From: Terfezia claveryi
Taxonomy: Eukaryota > Ascomycota > Pezizomycetes > Pezizales > Pezizaceae
DNA length: 64,000 nt
Reading direction: 5' to 3'
Assembly: GCA_015179025.1 (NCBI GenBank)
Contig: WHUX01000172.1
Coordinates: 48,840-112,839, forward strand
Under the pieces are notes generated by a model that saw only the letters and a program-made list of their open reading frames with translations, made no database searches and was not told the origin of the DNA. Shown here one piece after another: positions 1-13,109 of this stretch. The position numbers and the translations under genes are program-made. The first letter of the stretch is position 1. Each line of letters starts with the position of its first letter.

Positions 1-510
1 CTAGAACAGGAAGACGCTTCCTGTTTAGGAACTCTGTAGTCTAATATATATTGATTAGGCAGCCCGAACTATAATGCATCGCAGTTAGGCTGTCATACAT
101 GAGCTGAACTTGAATACAACGAATAACAATATATGAATAATGAACATAAGAAGTTAATGGATATCTATAGAAGAGAGTACATGTATGAGAACGCATTCAG
201 AGGTCACATGCTTCCTTACACCAATACCTGTCCATTCCGGACACATTATTTACATCTATATGGTTGATCAGGCCATATCAGTTAGCAGCCATAATTAGGT
301 ATTGTGATATCCCCTGTTGAGAGTAGGTCTCTTACCTGAGCCCTAACAAGAATAATATGAATTTGTTTCGAGAAATATATGCTCTTATATAGCTGGATTG
401 CCTATTCCAGACCAGCCTGGTCAGACTGGTCTTTTTTTTAAATTTTTTTTAAATACTTAGTACTCCTATGCAGCCCTGTTAAGGGGGCTATAAGGAGCCA
501 CACGGAAATG
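1..510. other. No gene recognised
   Basis: AT-rich sequence with no convincing reading frame. Near position 400 there is a short GACCAGCCTGGTCAGACTGGTC stretch that anticipates the tandem array that follows, then T/A runs at 431-462. I see no RNA gene and no promoter that can be assigned. Confidence 0.4.
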
Positions 511-630
511 TCAGACTGGTCGGACTGGTCGGACTGAATGGACTGAATAGACTGGTCAGACTAAATGGACTAGTCGGACTGCGGACTGGTCGGACTGGTC
601 AGACTGGGCGGACTGGTCGGACTGCAGTCC
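511..630. repeat. GGACTGGTC tandem array
   Basis: About a dozen degenerate copies of a 9-10 bp unit, GGACTGGTC or GGACTGAAT, lie head to tail. The array ends in GGACTGCAGTCC, a 12-bp perfect palindrome. It is non-coding. Confidence 0.75.
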
Positions 631-1277
631 ACGAGATAGCCCGATGGGGCCGGTCCAGGCTGTTTCAGACCAGCATGGACCTCGGCCCTCAGTCCAGGCC
701 CCCGGTGGCCTGCAGGCTGACCTGGCCGGTTGGTGACACTGGTGTCAGCAATCTTAGAATTATCGCTGATAGTGTTCCACTACAGGAGCTCTGAAGAAAG
801 AGTTCGATTGGTACAAGAATAAATTGTCTCTCCTTAGTATTGAGGTTCTCTTACAGCTCTACTGCTCTATCTAAGTTTACGTGGTCTCCTTCCTCTAACC
901 ACTAATGCACGGAGGGTATTTTCTTAGAATCTTTGGAAGAAATCTGAACATCTACAATCTTCTTCAGCATTTTAGGCTGGGCTTCATCAGGATAGATATT
1001 TCTGTGCCGCAACGCCCCCTGCAGGCGCCCTGACGGACCACCTTGTACCTCTCCTGCCCTCTGCGTTAGGTCGCCCCGACGCCACTTCTGGCGCATCAGG
1101 ATATATATTTCTGTGCCGCAACGCCCGCTCCCGGCACCCTGACGGACTATCTTCTACCTGACCCGCCTTGTGCGTCAGGTCGCCCCGACGCCACAACACC
1201 ATCACCAGGCGCCCTGACGATTGCCCTCTTCTAGCTGCGCACCCTAGGAACCCTAGCCCTTGTGTCGCTCGGGCGCC
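631..1277. repeat. GACGC-rich flank with a 110-bp tandem duplication
   Basis: A unit of about 110 bp is present twice, at roughly 984-1093 and 1094-1200. Each copy starts with CATCAGGATA(G/T)ATATTTCT and ends near GTCGCCCCGACGCCAC. Motifs of the type GCGTCAGG/GACGCC recur near the ends of the two other foldback elements (29500-29660 and 38160-38290), so this may be the outer flank of FB1. Open frames here on both strands look like GC-rich artefacts. No gene is called. Confidence 0.5.
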
Positions 1278-1740
1278 ATGTCTTCCGAGGTACCGCCCTG
1301 GCGCCTTGTGTTCCGAGGTGCCACCGTGGTGCGTGTGTACATCCATGCCCTGGCACAACTACCTGATAGGTGGACCACTGTGTGCACTCGGAGCATGGAG
1401 GTAATAGCAGCTATACATTGCAAGAACTATGTACGTTTGAATTTCTATATACATAGCTAAGCTATAGATGCACTTCGAACGAACCATTCTCTCATGCATC
1501 CCACTTGAACTCATCCTGCGCATATGCCTCCAAAAATCCTAGCGGTTCCCTGATCTGAGCCGTCTGCAAAGTCGTTATCGCCGTGCTTTGATCTAATAAT
1601 ATCTATATAGCTATTAACAACAGAACGCTGATATCGCGAGACTGCACATACCTAGAGCTACCCAATTGCTGGCTGATGTAGTCATCCACTGCCATGAGCA
1701 ATGCCTATTACTAGAGCAATTAGCTATGCGTTCCCATAAA

Positions 1741-2440
1741 GTCCGTGGATTGGCTGGCGAGTTCACGTACCTAGGTATGTCTACGCATATAGATGGGGAA
1801 TATCTCGGGAGTGCACTTGCGGAGTCCTAAGAGCAATTAGCTATGCCTTCACATACAGTCTGCTGGTTTTCTGGCGAGTTCACGTACCTGGCTATGCCTG
1901 TGTCTGCGCATATAGATTGGGGATATATCGGAACTGCACTGGCGGAGTCCTAAGAGCAATTAGCTATACATTCACATAGAGTCCGCTGGTTTTCTGGCCA
2001 GTTCACGTACCTAACTATGCCTGTGTCTGCGCATATAGATTGGGGATATATCGGAACTGCACTGGCGGAGTCCTAAGAGCAATTAGCTAGAGTCCGCTGG
2101 TTTTCTGGCGAGTTCACGTACCTAGCTATGCCTGTGTCTGCGCATATAGATTGGGGATATATCGGAACTGCACTGGCGGAGTCCTAAGAGCAATTAGCTA
2201 TACATTCACATAGAGTCCGCTGGTTTTCTGGCGAGTTCACGTACCTAGCTATGCCTGTGTCTGCGCATATAGATTGGGGATATATCGGAACTGCACTGGC
2301 GGAGTCCTAAGAGCAATTAGCTATACATTCACATAGAGTCCGCTGGTTTTCTGGCGAGTTCACGTACCTAGCTAGCTATGTCTCCGCATATAGATGGGGG
2401 ATATCTCGAGAGTGCACTGGGGGAGCCCTAACCTCAGCTT
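1741..2440. repeat. ~123-bp minisatellite, left arm of FB1
   Basis: Units beginning GAGCAATTAGCTA occur at about 1831, 1953, 2077, 2188 and 2311, giving a period of 122-124 bp with one 110-bp unit. Each unit contains GTCCGCTGGTTTTCTGGC, TTCACGTACCT and a TATCGGAACTGCACTGGCGG segment. The flanking units at both ends are diverged. Confidence 0.85.
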
Positions 2441-2702
2441 GACCTGCCGCCGACTGGCTGGTTGAGTTACCTGTGCAAAGAGGGGGCGCACGTGCTCTCG
2501 TGTTATGTTTGTTCACGCATGCCTGGAAATATGTCTCGGTTGACGCGGCCGACAAATATGTGTGATTGGCGGGAAGGCAGATTGGCGCACGCTGGTGTGA
2601 CAGATCAGCACATGCATGTTTCAGGCCACATATGCCCGCCAGCCGTGAGATTACCGAAGTGGGTAATAGGTATGGAAGAGGAGCCCTCATGGCAGGCTTG
2701 TA

Positions 2703-4520
2703 AATATGGACTTGTTTATGCGAGAAACTCATGCTTTGAGACTTATATATATATATATGCGAGAAACTCATGCTTTTCGAGGCTTATATATAGATATGCG
2801 AGAAACTCATGCTTTTCGAGGCTTATATATATATATGCGGGAAACTCGTGCTTTGAGACTTATATATATACTCATGCTTTTCGAGGCTTCCAGATATATA
2901 TGCGAGAAACTCATGCTTTGAGACTTATATATATATATATGCGAGAAACTCATGCTTTTCGAGGCTTATATATAGATATGCGAGAAACTCATGCTTTGAG
3001 ACTTATATATATATATATGCGAGAAACTCATGCTTTTCGAGGCTTATATATAGATATGCGAGAAACTCATGCTTTTCGAGGCTTATATATATATATGCGG
3101 GAAACTCGTGCTTTGGAGATATATATATATATATATGCGAGAAACTCGTGCTTTGAGACTTATATATATACTCATGCTTTTCGAGGCTTATATATATATA
3201 TGCGAGAAACTCATGCTTTTCGAGGCTTATATATAGATATGCGAGAAACTCATGCTTTTCGAGGCTTATATATATATATGCGAGAAACTCATGCTTTTCG
3301 AGGCTTATATATAGATATGCGAGAAACTCATGCTTTTCGAGGCTTATATATATATATGCGGGAAACTCGTGCTTTGGAGATATATATATATATATATGCG
3401 TGCTTTGAGACTTATATATATACTCATGCTTTTCGAGGCTTCCAGATATATATGCGAGAAACTCATGCTTTGAGACTTATATATATATATATGCGAGAAA
3501 CTCATGCTTTTCGAGGCTTATATATATATATGCGAGAAACTCATGCTTTTCGAGGCTTATATATATATATGCGAGAAACTCATGCTTTGAGACTTATATA
3601 TATATATATGCGAGAAACCCATCGTTAGTTTCATCTGGAAGCCTCGAAAAGCATGAGTATATATATAAGTCTCAAAGCACGAGTTTCTCGCATATATATA
3701 TATATATCTCCAAAGCACAAGTTTCCCGCATATATACTAATAAGCCTCAAGAGCACGAGTTTCTCGCATATATATATATATATCTCCAAAGCACGAGTTT
3801 CCCGCATATATACTAATAAGCCTCAAAAGCATGAGTTTCTCGCATATATATCTAGAAACCTCGAAAAGCATGAGTATATATATATCTCCAAAGCACGAGT
3901 TTCCCGCATATATATATATAAGCCTCGAAAAGCATGAGTTTCTCGCATATCTATATATAAGCCTCGAAAAGCATGAGTTTCTCGCATATATATATATATA
4001 AGCCTCAAAGCATGAGTTTCTAACATATATATCTAGAAACCTCGAAAAGCATGAGTTTCTGGCATATATATATATAAGTCACAAAAGCACGAGTTTCTCG
4101 CATATATATCTGGAAGCCTCGAAAAGCATGAGTATATATATAAGTCTCAAAGCACGAGTTTCTCGCATATATATATATATATATCTCCAAAGCACGAGTT
4201 TCCCGCATATATTATATAAGCCTCGAAAAGCATGAGTTTCTCGCATATCTATATATAAGCCTCGAAAAGCATGAGTTTCTCGCATATATATATATAAGCC
4301 TCGAAAAGCATGAGTATATATATAAGTCTCAAAGCACGAGTTTCTCGCATATATATATATATATATCTCCAAAGCACGAGTTTCCCGCATATATATATAT
4401 AAGCCTCGAAAAGCATGAGTTTCTCGCATATCTATATATAAGCCTCGAAAAGCATGAGTTTCTCGCATATATATATATATAAGTCTCAAAGCATGAGTTT
4501 CTCGCATAAACAAGTCCATA
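2703..4520. repeat. AT-rich 39-40 bp satellite at the axis of FB1
   Basis: Units of the form GCGAGAAACTCATGCTTT(TCG)AG-(A/G)-CTT followed by (TA)n run on the plus strand to about 3640, then as the reverse complement from 3640 to 4520. Because the units are in frame without stops, they create long open frames on both strands with a repeating MRETHAF...YIY pattern. I regard these as artefacts. The same satellite occurs in the cores of FB2 (37010-37400) and FB3 (30900-31080). Confidence 0.9.
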
Positions 4521-4849
4521 TTTACAAGCCTGCCATGAGGGCTCCTCTTCCATACCTATTACCCACTTCGGTAATCTCACGGCTGGCGGGCATATGTGGC
4601 CTGAAACATGCATGTGCTGATCTGTCACACCAGCGTGCGCCAATCTGCCTTCCCGCCAATCACACATATTTGTCGGCCGCGTCAACCGAGACATATTTCC
4701 AGGCATGCGTGAACGAACATAACACGAGAGCACGTGCGCCCCCTCTTTGCACAGGTAACTCAACCAGCCAGTCGGCGGCAGGTCAAGCTGAGGTTAGGAC
4801 TCCCCCAGTGCACTCTCGAGATATCCCCCATCTATATGCGGAGACATAG

Positions 4850-5970
4850 CTAGCTAGGTACGTGAACTCGCCAGAAAACCAGCGGACTCTATGTGAATGT
4901 ATAGCTAATTGCTCTTAGGACTCCGCCAGTGCAGTTCCGATATATCCCCAATCTATATGCGCAGACACAGGCATAGCCAGGTACGTGAACTGGCCAGAAA
5001 ACCAGCGGACTCTAGCTAATTGCTCTTAGGACTCCGCCAGTGCAGTTCCGATATATCCCTAATCTATATGCGCAGACACAGGCATAGCCAGGTACGTGAA
5101 CTGGCCAGAAAACCAGCGGACTCTATGTGAATGTATAGCTAATTGCTCTTAGGACTCCGCCAGTGCAGTTCCAATATATCCCCAATCTATATGCGCAGAC
5201 ACAGGCATAGCCAGGTACGTGAACTCGCCAGAAAACCAGCGGACTCAATGTGAATGTATAGCTAATTGCTCTTAGGACTCCGCCAGTGCAGTTCCGATAT
5301 ATCCCCAATCTATATGCGCAGACACAGGCATAGCCAGGTACGTGAACTGGCCAGAAAACCAGCGGACTCTATGTGAATGTATAGCTTATTGCTCTTAGGA
5401 CTCCGCCAGTGCAGTTCCGATATATCCCTAATCTATATGCGCAGACACAGGCATAGCCAGGTAAGTGAACTGGCCAGAAAACCAGCGGACTCTATGTGAA
5501 TGTATAGCTAATTGCTCTTAGGACTCCGCCAGTGCAGTTCCAATATATCCCCAATCTATATGCGCAGACACAGGCATAGCCAGGTACGTGAACTCGCCAG
5601 AAAACTAGCGGACTCTATGTGAATGTATAGCTAATTGCTCTTAGGACTCCGCCAGTGCAGTTCCGATATATCCCCAATCTATATGCGCAGACACAGGCAT
5701 AGCTAGGTACGTGAACTCGCCAGAAAACCAGCGGACTCTAGCTAATTGCTCTTAGGACTCCGCCAGTGCAGTTCCGATATATCCCCAATCTATATGCGCA
5801 GACACAGGCATAGCCAGGTACGTGAACTCGCCAGAAAACCAGCGGACTGTATGTGAAGGCATAGCTAATTGCTCTTAGGACTCCGCAAGTGCACTCCCGA
5901 GATATTCCCCATCTATATGCGTAGACATACCTAGGTACGTGAACTCGCCAGCAAATCCACGGACTTTATG
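4850..5970. repeat. ~123-bp minisatellite, right arm of FB1
   Basis: This is the reverse complement of the 1741-2440 array, with about nine units instead of six. Units alternate between GAACTGGCC and GAACTCGCC variants, which suggests that blocks of two or three units were duplicated after the palindrome formed. Confidence 0.85.
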
Positions 5971-8660
5971 GGAACGCATAGCTAATTGCTCTAGTAATAG
6001 GCATTGCTCATGGCAGTGGATGACTACATCAGCCAGCAATTGGGTAGCTCTAGGTATGTGCAGTCTCGCGATATCAGCGTTCTGTTGTTAATAGCTATAT
6101 AGATATTATTAGATCAAAGCACGGCGATAACGACTTTGCAGACGGCTCAGATCAGGGAACCGCTAGGATTTTTGGAGGCATATGCGCAGGATGAGTTCAA
6201 GTGGGATGCATGAGGGAATGGTTCGTTGGAAGTGCATCTATAGCTCAGCTATGTATATAGAAATTCAAATGTACATAGTTCTTGCAATGTATAGCTGCTA
6301 TCACCTCCATGCTCTGAGTGCACACAGTGGTTTGCCTATCAGGTAGTTGTGCCAGGGCGTCGATGTTAAAGACACGCATCACGGCGGCACCTCAGAAAAC
6401 ACGGCGCCAGGGCGGTACCTCCCAAGACATAGTATCAGAGCTCGTTCCTGATGATTGTGCAGGAACGTCAGGGTCAGGAGGAGGACCATGTGGTGCCAGC
6501 GTCAGCAGGCAGCCTGTGAAGAGCCGGCGTCGGGGAGACAGAGAAACAGCGGAGCGCGCCGGTAACTGGCAGTTTGTCATTAGTGGCACCGAAGGCGTCA
6601 GATGCCATAAAGGCAAACTATATTCCTTTGTGATGTTTAGTGGCCATATTGAAGGGTCTTTCTAGTGGTGTTTTGAATTAGTTGAGGGATGGATATAGGT
6701 GCATTTGAATTACTCCTGAGTGTTATTTGTTGGAATATTCAACACATGTATAGGATATTCTATATGGACATCATTCAACCCTATCTAAAAAATAATATCT
6801 TTTTACATACTACTGTACTTCCTATATATTTACTTCTCTTCTTCCTGAAAAGGTCACGTAGGTAGAGTCTTGAGCAAATAGTTCAGGTCAGGCACTCTAT
6901 TCAATCTGGCCCTCTATTTCAAAGCTTTTAAAACTTGTAGCTTTTGTGGCATGAATATACCAGAATATCATATCAGGACAGCTATAAACAACAGTTCTAA
7001 AATGGAAATTGAAAATATACCAATAATTTTCGAAGTAAGATTACTATTTACTCATGTTGTTATTATCTTGTCACATATCCCAGCCACAGTAAGAGTGCAT
7101 CAGCTTGCTGCTACACAATAGAGCAGCCATTCTAGCTTAGAGAAGTGACAAACTTAGATCAGGGTTTATAGCATAAATGATATTATGCCTATCTACAATA
7201 TAGCTAGCTGCATACATAATAGGAGTAATGACTATTTTTTAAAAAAAAGAGGAAAATAGTTACATAAGATCTGAAATACTCTAAGTATTACTTTTATTAT
7301 TAACTAATATTAAGTGATCGATAGTGCACTTACATTACAAGACTTTACATTAAACCATCCAAAACAAACTATGCAAAAATTCTTGTTTTGGGGCTTTTTG
7401 AGATTTCTAAAAGAAGTGTGGAAGATTCTGCTATAGCCTCAGAGTCACTTCGAAAAGGGGCAAGCTCCATATCAAACCATTGGAGCCGATAAAGGCTATA
7501 CAAACTGCATTGTCTGTCATCAGATGACTTTAATCACAATCTGTAGTCCCAAACTTCCAAATCAATGGCCTATATAATTCATACAAGCTGCACAATACTC
7601 ACATATGTAGCAATGCAAAATACACTGAAAGTAGATAGACTATTTGATATGTTCAAGAAGGGTTTCGTGCTGAATGTGTTGTACTAAAGAGAAATTTACA
7701 ATAGGTTTTCTTCTACAGACGTGATGTGATGCAGCTTGTTCTTTGCGTGAAAGACAAGGAAGTGTGCATTAGAAAATCCCAGGCAATCACGTCGCGTACT
7801 ACCTCAGAGAGCTCTACTACATTGGCCATTCGTTTTCCAAGCCTTGTGAAAAATAATGATATTCCTTTTCTTTTCACGGTCATGGGATTTTTTAGTGGAA
7901 AACCTCAGGATACAAGAAGGGATAGCCTTGAACTACGTGCTAAAATATCCAAATCCTCACACCCCTATCTTAGGAGTAGTTGTTAGCACTGTTGTGTCTG
8001 ACCTTTGCCCTACTATTTCATGGCATTTGCCCCGAAATTAGCGAATATTTGTTGATCTACAAAAGGACGGATACTGTTCCTAAGGATTATGGAAAGCTCC
8101 CTTATATCTCTAACCTCATAGTAATTCCAGACCTCCAGAATTTTCGCACACATTCGCTCAAGAATTCCATATGGGAGCGGCATTGTGTGTCTCTTGTCTG
8201 AAGTGCTGTTAATATGCTGCCAGATATAGACCCGCTCAACTTCGGAAAGGGTTATCATGCTTCAGAAAGGCTTGAAGTTGGCTGTTGAGTGGGTCAATAT
8301 CAACGAAGGAGTAATGCATGGTATAATGTACAAGGTTTCTCATACGATTCCTCATCAAAAAATCTTTGACAATCGCATCACCTCTCTAGGGTAGGGGCAA
8401 CAATGTTGTTGGATTTTTGTTCTAGTCCATGTTACATTCTTCTTCACACACATCTAAGTATAGCCCTTTCTATCTTGTTTCTTGTTTGCTGAGCTCTATT
8501 GGCCTACCAGGCCTATGAGCATTTCCAATATTGCCCCATTTGTTACCCGATCCAGCAAGCTCTTAATGGCTGACCAAGGGCGGCCAGAAATCACGGAAAT
8601 CATGGTGATTGTATATTGTAGATGGAAGAGAACGAGGATAATACTCCACTACAGTCATCT

Positions 8661-8674
8661 CACGTCACGTGGTA
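8661..8674. promoter_or_regulatory. CACGTCACGTGGTA motif, distal copy
   Basis: A 14-bp sequence containing the E-box core CACGTG. It is identical to the copy at 9157-9170. Factors of the bHLH type bind CACGTG in fungi. Function here is inferred only from the exact repetition upstream of a gene. Confidence 0.35.
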
Positions 8675-9156
8675 GAAGGCATGGTATGGGCTTTCCGATC
8701 TACCCACGGATTGTAGTCAGGGTTCCTGGCATCACTGTACCCAGGAACTATTCGGATCAATTTAGTAAGCCACCAACGCCCTTCTCGGCCGTGTGGAGTT
8801 AGATACAATACCCCGGCGAAAGTATTCGTGAAACCCCCTGCAAAAATATATGGGAGGGGTCGCAAATACTTTCGCCAGGGTACCTACTTCGGCAGCATTA
8901 AGATACGGCAATACCCAAAGCACAGCAAGAGAACTCTCTGAACTCTCTGTAGCTACTAAATACGATACGAGCAAGCCGACTACGTGGCACATAATAACGT
9001 CGTATCCTCGATAAGAATCTCCCGAGTGCCAGCTTTGAAGTCCAGGTGACAGTCGGTTAGTTGCATGAAAGGCGGGGAGGCACAGAGAGCTCCCTCTATT
9101 ACATATTCTCCCCTTGTATTCTGTCGCTAACCGTGTTCCACTCCAGATTTTCCCCA

Positions 9157-9170
9157 CACGTCACGTGGTA
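9157..9170. promoter_or_regulatory. CACGTCACGTGGTA motif, proximal copy
   Basis: Exact second copy of the 14-bp E-box-containing motif, about 370 bp upstream of the beta-glucosidase start codon and 496 bp from the first copy. Confidence 0.4.
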
Positions 9171-9542
9171 TACCCCTGTGATGCTCCAGCCAGGGATTTC
9201 GTTTCTCCAGGACGAACCTTGTCTATGAGCAGCCAATTGGAAGAGCTCCGGTGTTATCACGGGAAAGGCACTACATAGGGATAAGATATTATTGCATTGG
9301 CAACGGCTATCGTGAATATGAATCCCCTAACCGAGCTATGTACGTGCTTTGACGGCCGAGACCAACGCAGTAAGACATGTATGGTTTAATTCGGAGATTA
9401 ACTCAGGTCGGGCCCCGATCTGGATTAAGGAGAAGCACGAGATTCGAGCGACCGTCATGTTAAATTTAAATTTTTGCTTTCACGTTCCTGGAACTGCGTT
9501 CTCCATCTCTACCGGTATCCCTCGTTTAAACGGAGTCGTCAG

Positions 9543-12536
9543 ATGCAGTACCCCAATAATTATTTCAAGGTCCTCGCGGTCATTCTCACGCTCAACGCAT
9601 CGTTTGGTTTAGCAAAGGATCAGGACCCGAGTCAAACTAAGCCGACGGATAATACCCCAACCGACAATGTTCCAATCACAGCTTGGAGTCCTCCACATTA
9701 CCCGAGTCGTAAGTGTCTTTCCAGAACTCAACAATACAATTTCCAATTATTCTCGTGATGGGATGAGTTGAGAAAGTGAGATACATTCCCAATGGATGCT
9801 AACTTTAAGTTGCTAACTCACAGCAAAGGGTGGTTCTGTTCTGTCCTGGGCAGGGGCCTATGACAAGGCCTACGACCTCGTATCACAAATGACTCTCGTT
9901 GAAAAAGGTATCTCACCGTATATACGGAGTACAACCTGCACGCATCCCAAACTCAAAATACTAATATGAACCAAAATAGTGAACATTACCAGCGGTCTTG
10001 GTTGGGCTATGGGGCTCTGCGTTGGTAATACTGGTCCTGTTGATCGACTCGGATTCCCATCACTTTGTCTTCAAGATGGTCCCCTGGGGTTGAGGTTTGC
10101 GGACAAAGCTACAGCTTTCCCTGCAGGGATCACCGCCGGCAGTGAGTATATCTCAAGCAATTTCGCAAGGCATTTTTTGCCGAACACCGAGTAACATTTG
10201 CTAATATACAATTTTTCCGAATAAACAGTGACCTGGAATAGGGGCCTCTTGTACCAACGTGGTGCTGCTCACGGAAAGGAGGCGCGCGGAAAAGGCATCC
10301 ACGTCCTTCTCGGACCCGCCTTTGGCGCCCTAGGCCGAATGCCAGCCGCTGGTCGTAATTGGGAAGGGTTTTCCGTGGATCCATACCTCATGGGGATAGC
10401 ATCGGCCGAAACCATCAAGGGTATCCAGAGCTATGGAGTTTCTGCAACGGCAAAGCACTTTATTGCCAATGAGCAAGAACACTTCCGTCAAGGCGTGGAT
10501 GCAATTTCCAGTAATGTCGATGACCGCACAATGCACGAAATGTATCTTTGGCCATTTGCAGACTCTGTCCATGCCGGAGTGGGGGCGGTTATGTGCTCGT
10601 ACAACAAGGTCAACAACAGTGCTGCTTGTGAGAATTCTAAACTCATGAATGGCCTGTTGAAGGATGAATTGGGGTTTCAAGGCTTTGTGATGAGCGATTG
10701 GTTGGCGCAAATGAGTGGTGTCGCTTCTGCACTCTCAGGAATGGACATGACCATGCCTGGTGTGTTTTCACGTTATCCCCTTTATTACTTCTTTTCGGAA
10801 AAATCCTAATGTGGCACAGGTGACGGATATTTGTGGGACGATCGTAATCCATATTGGGGCCCCCAACTTACACGCTCGATTATCAATGGCTCACTCCCAT
10901 ATGATCGTCTGGATGACATGACAACTCGTATTGTCGCTACTTGGTATCATTTTGGACAAGACCAGGACTTCCCAGAAGTCAATTTTAGCTCTTGGACCAA
11001 GAACAGCACTGGAAGGATCTACGAGGGATCAGGGAATCCACCATATGGAGAGGTCAATAAGCATGTCAACGTTATGGAGGACAACCATCTTCTTGCTCGA
11101 CAGGTTGCAACTGAGGGTACCGTCTTGCTTAAGAACGACGGCGGCTTCTTGCCTCTCAAGAAGAAGGCGCAGAAGATTGGTATCTACGGAGAGGATGCGG
11201 GACCAGGCGATGGACCAAACGCTTGCGCTGATCGTGGGTGCAACCAGGGAACGTAAGTTTGAATAACCGCCGTTTACTCATATATCGTCAAATTCTAACA
11301 ATTTCACTTAGGCTGGCAGTCGGTTGGGGTTCAGGCACTTCTGATTTCGAATACCTCGTCACCCCGCTTGAAGCCATCCAGAAGCAAGCCGCCCAGGACG
11401 GATCCAAGATCTCCGCCATTCTGAACAACACCTTACTCGCTGAAGTTGAAGCCGATTCCTCTAAGCAAGACGTCTGCATCGTCTTCATCAACTCCGACTC
11501 CGGAGAAGGATACATCACATGGGACAACAACGCTGGTGACCGAAACGACCTCTATGCCCAAAAGGGAGGCGATGGCCTTGTCCTTGCTGCTGCCAAGCGA
11601 TGCCGCAACACCGTTGTAGTCGTACACTCCGTTGGTCCTATCATCATGGAGAAGTGGATTAACCACCGCAACGTCCGCTCCGTAGTCTGGGCGAACCTTC
11701 CCGGCCAAGAATCTGGAAACGCCCTCGTCGACATCCTCTACGGCGACGCTAACCCTAGCGGGAAGCTCGCCTATACTATCGGCCGCTGCCTCGAGGACTA
11801 CGGACCAACCGCCGGGGTCATGTACACTGCTAACGCCGAGGTTCCCCAGCAGGACTTCACCGAGGGAATCTACCTCGACTACCGACACTTTGACAAGGAA
11901 TCCATCCGTCCCCGATTCGAATTTGGTTACGGAATGTCATACACTAAATACTCGTACTCCAACATCCGAGTCTATCAAACCGGTAAACGAACCCCCCTCC
12001 CTGCGCCCCGCCCCCACGCTCCCGTCTCCCCACCAACCTACAATTCCACTATTCCCAAGCCAGATGAAGCTCTCTACCCTCCTGGCTTCCAGAAGATCAA
12101 CCGCATGATCTACCCATACCTCGACTCTGCAAACATCACCTACGGCAAGTACCCCTACCCCGAAGGCTATGACGCCCCCGTCACCCCATCCCAAGCCGGA
12201 GGCGGACAAGGAGGAAATCCCGCTCTCTGGAATGAGCTATACATGGTCACGGTTGAGATTCGCAATACTGGACATGTTGCGGGTGCGGAAGTTGCACAGC
12301 TATATGTCTCTTATCCGAGCGAGAAGAAGGTTGATTTCCCTGTGAGGCAGTTGAGGGGGTTCGAGAAGGTGTGGCTTGAGGCGGGACAGAAGAAGACATT
12401 GACATTTTATCTCCGGAGGAGGGACCTGAGCTATTGGGATGTGGTGAGGCAGAATTGGGTTATTCCGGACTCGACGATTAGAGTTAGTGTGGGCGCTAGT
12501 AGCAGGAAGTTATATGAACATGCCAGTTTGCCATAG
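9543..12536 (+). CDS. Secreted beta-glucosidase, glycoside hydrolase family 3
   Basis: Predicted to hydrolyse terminal beta-D-glucosyl residues of cellobiose and related oligosaccharides outside the cell. I read six exons: 9543-9708, 9824-9907, 9980-10141, 10229-10759, 10820-11252 and 11312-12536. Together they give 2,601 nt, an 866-residue protein, close to the usual length of fungal GH3 enzymes. All introns are GT..AG; the first has a GCTAAC branch site. The ATG at 9543 was chosen because it places a signal peptide (hydrophobic VLAVILTLNASFGLA, cut near residue 24) at the N-terminus. Visible motifs: SLCLQDGPLGLR (substrate loop), GRNWEGF near residue 180, KHFIANEQEHFR near 212, GFVMSDW with the nucleophile Asp at about 294, and SDSGEGYI with the likely acid/base Glu at about 524. 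A fibronectin III-like domain fills about residues 766-858. No stop or frameshift is seen, so the gene looks functional. Its neighbours are repeats. Confidence 0.95.
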
Positions 12537-13109
12537 ACTGCCGGCTTAGAGAAGGAGATGCAGAGTTGTGACATGTATAGATTATATTTAATTGTAGAAA
12601 GGGTGGTATGTACGAGTTATTATGAGTGGATAATTACCAATTACCGTATATTCAAATTACTTAGGCTTAGTCCGAAGACGCTGGAGATATTCCCATTTTA
12701 TCCGACAGCACTCCTCGGTAAACATGGGCAAATTATAGCCTCGTACCCAGGTTAATATATTTGTAGCGTTCGTGACCTCGCAAACTCCCCCCATAGACAA
12801 CAGCTGGTTGTTGATTATCGGGGAGTTGAATAAAATGTTTGTTTACTAATAAAGTAGAGGCTAGTATACAGGTGACAACGCCAAAAGAACTAAATATTAT
12901 TGTCTATTGTTGTGCTAGTGTGATAGCCAAATTCTGACTAGTAGAAAGTAGAGTTGAATCGGGCCAAAACACAACTTGAGTCAAGTTGAGGGTAATTATA
13001 ATATTTATCCGTTAAATAATTTGAAGACCTTGTTCTAAGCTTAATGCAGCCAGAATATAATAATAACAGCATTGTTGTTGAGAATTTTGGGCTGTACACT
13101 TCCCAACTA
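12537..13109. other. 3' flank of the beta-glucosidase
   Basis: AT-rich non-coding sequence with TATATTTAATTG-type stretches shortly after the stop that could serve in 3' end formation. No further gene is seen before repeat B1. Confidence 0.45.

Larger units (their letters stand above)
1278..6430. mobile_element. FB1: giant foldback (inverted-repeat) element
   Basis: Two arms, about 1278-3640 and 3640-6430, are reverse complements of one another. The outermost matching bases are ATGTCTTCCGAGG at 1278 and its complement CCTCCCAAGACAT ending at 6430. Unique blocks that match are 1400-1740 with 5985-6310, and 2440-2700 with 4515-4780. Between the unique blocks lie two kinds of tandem repeat whose copy number differs between arms, so the arms are unequal in length (about 2.35 and 2.8 kb). 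No transposase is visible. The architecture is that of a Foldback-type non-autonomous element or a large palindromic duplication. I could not find a target-site duplication, so the exact ends are uncertain. Confidence 0.8.
6431..9542. other. Long non-coding interval upstream of the beta-glucosidase
   Basis: About 3.1 kb with no convincing gene. Short open frames at 6318-6665, 7726-7986 and 8482-9157 have no recognisable motif, and conflicting frames on both strands look equally open. The sequence TATCAGAGC at about 6432 resembles a primer-binding site of copia-type elements, but no LTR pair or pol sequence supports that. Two copies of a 14-bp motif in the second half are listed separately. 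Confidence 0.5.

Noticed and set aside
2462..3628. A 388-codon open frame of MRETHAF-YIY repeats
   Set aside because: It is the satellite read in frame. The inverted copy gives the same frames on the other strand, and the unit contains (TA)n simple sequence. No start context or conserved non-repeat domain.
1741..5970. Possible CRISPR-like array
   Set aside because: The units are contiguous 123-bp minisatellites without unique spacers, and the genome is eukaryotic.
6431..6665. Copia primer-binding site and gag start near TATCAGAGC
   Set aside because: A single nine-base match without LTR pair, pol or polypurine tract is not enough.
10228..10809. Separate gene for a GH3 fragment starting at 10228
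   Set aside because: It is exon 4 of the beta-glucosidase; the apparent start is a GTG at the splice acceptor and the end runs into intron 4.
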